A stretch of DNA of 64,000 nucleotides from Epiperipatus broadwayi (taxonomy: Eukaryota > Onychophora > Udeonychophora > Euonychophora > Peripatidae), in contig JAQFVV010006631.1 of NCBI GenBank assembly GCA_028023455.1, positions 480,374 through 544,373 on the forward strand, given 5' to 3'. Under the pieces are notes generated by a model. That model was given only the letters and a program-made list of their open reading frames with translations. It was not told the origin of the DNA and did no database searches. This document shows, in pieces, positions 62,099 through 64,000 of the stretch; positions within the stretch are counted from its first letter, which is position 1; the number at the start of each line of letters is the position of its first letter. Both the position numbers and the translations under genes were made by a program.

Positions 62099-63870
62099 GA
62101 TGATCACACAGACTGCGATCACACATGTGTACATTTAATGTATAGTATAATATTAAATGTGACTTTTATGTAAACTAAGTTATAGAAATTGGATAATAAA
62201 GTCAGGAAAAGAAAATAAATTTATTTTAAGTTAAGTTTTAATTAAAAAAGCAAGAGGGTAGCTGAGGAATGCAAGTAATTAAAAAAATCAATTATGGTGA
62301 TTAAAGAAAGTGAATGAAGGTAAGCAACCAAGATCCTTATCTTCTACCTTCCAATGTTAACTTTTTTAAAATTTAAAATTAGTAAAGTTTAAGGAATAGT
62401 AAAATAAGATCATCGAAGTTGATGATTAAATCTTAAAGGGAAAAGTAAATAAAAAGGGTTAATGATTGTAGAATTAGCAATCATAAATTTGCAGTCGCAA
62501 TTATAAATAAAAATAAATAGATTTACAAAAAAAAAAATAAAGATCATCTCTTCAAAATACACATGTGAATACATGAAATATATATGTATAGGTGTGTAAA
62601 ATAAAGAGTGTGTAAATAAGAAAATTACTTTATTAAAAAGAAGTGGAAGTAAATAAAATAAAATTAAAATAAATGGATAAAAAACAAGAAGAAAATTTTA
62701 TGTATTTAAGGAAAGTAAAATAAATGTGTGAAATGTAGTTAATGACATTCCAAAAACAATCAAGAAGATAAGTAAAGAATTGTGGGACAATTAAGAGGGA
62801 AAATTGTAAAAAAAGTAGCCATGTTTTAGTTGTGCTTGAGTCTGCTGAGCCAGAGACAGAGTAGTTCGAGAGCTGTGAACAAACATGTACCAAGTTGAAA
62901 CATTGATAATGCAGGTCTAAGAAGGCCACAACAGATGCCAGTTAATCCACGCTCACCTTGGGTGTAAAGTCATCTTCCCCATGCAGTAGTAGTAGAGATA
63001 GTGCCTGCCTGATGGTTCACCTTCCCTGTCATGAAGCCGCAAGAATACGACTTAAATAAGCTGCAAGAAAGAATCCAGCTGGATCCCAAAAATTCCATCT
63101 CTACAAAAGAAGTGGAGTAATCCACAGGATGGATAATAATTCCCTCGTCAACGTCCAGAAAATCTAGGTAAAGTAACTTTAATATAACATGCATGCATGC
63201 ACTTTCATAAATGGCCACATTAGTTAAAAAATGCAATTGCAAAATGTGAATCTGAATGAAAATAATTAGTAGTTTTCTGTACCAAAGAATCCATAAGAAA
63301 AGACTATGAACTATAAAATATCTACAGATAAATGTTTAGTATTAAAGAATTATTATTTTAGGTGAAGGGTTAATTAAAATAAACATAACTTGTGTTATTT
63401 TAAGATTGCCTGTTTTATGTTGAAGTATTATATTTTAGTGTTTATGAAGGTATTATATTAAACAATATTTATTTATAAATATCTCTTTATGTCTCGTCTT
63501 TCCTTCTTCACCATACTAATTATAATGATATACCCATAGGGTTATAAAAGACTAATTAGACAGTTATTCTAGTAAAAGTACACATGTTGATATAGTGCAG
63601 TAATATTAAATCTCGCAAAAATTATAAATATTTCAAGTGCTGGATTGTTTTAAATAAATCATTCTTATGATTTAATATCCAGCACTCGAAGAAGCTTCTA
63701 ATCAGGAAAGATAATACTGAAATATTCCATTGTTAATCTCAGTATTTGATCAGAAATATAGACTTAGTTAATGAGTCTATATTTGCTTCTTTGCTTGATG
63801 TAACAGTCGTGGCGATCGTAAAATGTAAAATAAAACATTTACAAATGGTCAAAAAGGTAATTCTGTTACA
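62096..63870 (+). mobile_element. LTR-like element TGTGATGATC...CTGTTACA between (AT)n tracts
   Basis: Starts TGTGATGATC directly after (TA)n and ends TTCTGTTACA directly before (AT)n; 1.8 kb, TG...CA ends like the LTRs elsewhere in the window. Frames at 62633-62929 and 62970-63242 (minus) show no family features. Without a second copy the solo-LTR reading is an inference from the edges. Confidence 0.45.
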
Positions 63871-64000
63871 ATATATATATATATGATTAAAGCCAATATT
63901 TAAAGACTGCAAAATATGTATTTGTAATTTTGATTGGTACTTACGGATAATTCAACCGATGACGTATTTGACCTGCTGATTACCCTTCCGGTAGATTTTG
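63871..64000. other. (AT)n and A+T-rich end of window
   Basis: A short (AT)n and about 115 bases of unassigned sequence. Confidence 0.6.

Overview
The window is A+T-rich, non-bacterial DNA, most likely from an invertebrate animal nuclear genome. The evidence is Ty3/gypsy elements with long LTRs, Penelope-like (GIY-YIG), Merlin-type, hAT-type and APE-type LINE relics, very long (AT)n, (GATA)n and (TAA)n microsatellites, no operon structure, and one secreted leucine-rich-repeat reading frame. The species cannot be named from the sequence; a chelicerate, mollusc or similar invertebrate would fit. Almost everything that can be recognised is mobile or derived from mobile DNA.

Layout. 1-7401: LTR retroelement on the + strand with ~2.1 kb LTRs that codes only for a Gag-like protein. 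7402-8397: a composite of direct and inverted repeats carrying hammerhead-ribozyme cores. 8398-16045: LTR retroelement on the - strand, again with ~2.1 kb LTRs, that codes only for Pol (RT, RNase H, integrase; one in-frame TGA). 16067-17620: Penelope-like fragment inside inverted arms, with a long palindrome and hammerhead-like motifs, then (AT)n/(GATA)n. 18152-19933: single-exon secreted LRR reading frame broken by four in-frame stops, all TAG. 19934-30330: mainly featureless A+T-rich DNA with a second inverted/direct repeat composite (25559-26390). 30331-40826: two related LTR-like repeats, a hAT relic, a Penelope tail hairpin and a ~4.9 kb LINE relic. 40827-52606: tandem LTR-internal-LTR-internal-LTR array of a non-autonomous element, its middle LTR split by a 4.55 kb insertion at an (AT)n tract. 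52607-64000: (TAA)n, a solo LTR of the same family in the other orientation, a Merlin transposase relic, two further hammerhead-type loci and a 1.8 kb LTR-like element.

How the parts relate. The gag-only and pol-only elements have unrelated LTRs but the same design: ~2.1 kb LTRs, an end in -RTTACA, a degenerate tRNA-Lys-type primer-binding site that is iterated in tandem, and (AT)n flanks. They could be the two halves of a complementing pair or two separately decayed elements. Across the window, at least ten element boundaries fall exactly on (AT)n tracts. Several loci carry hammerhead cores, as known for Penelope-like elements and retrozymes; one core (60461-60506) looks intact.
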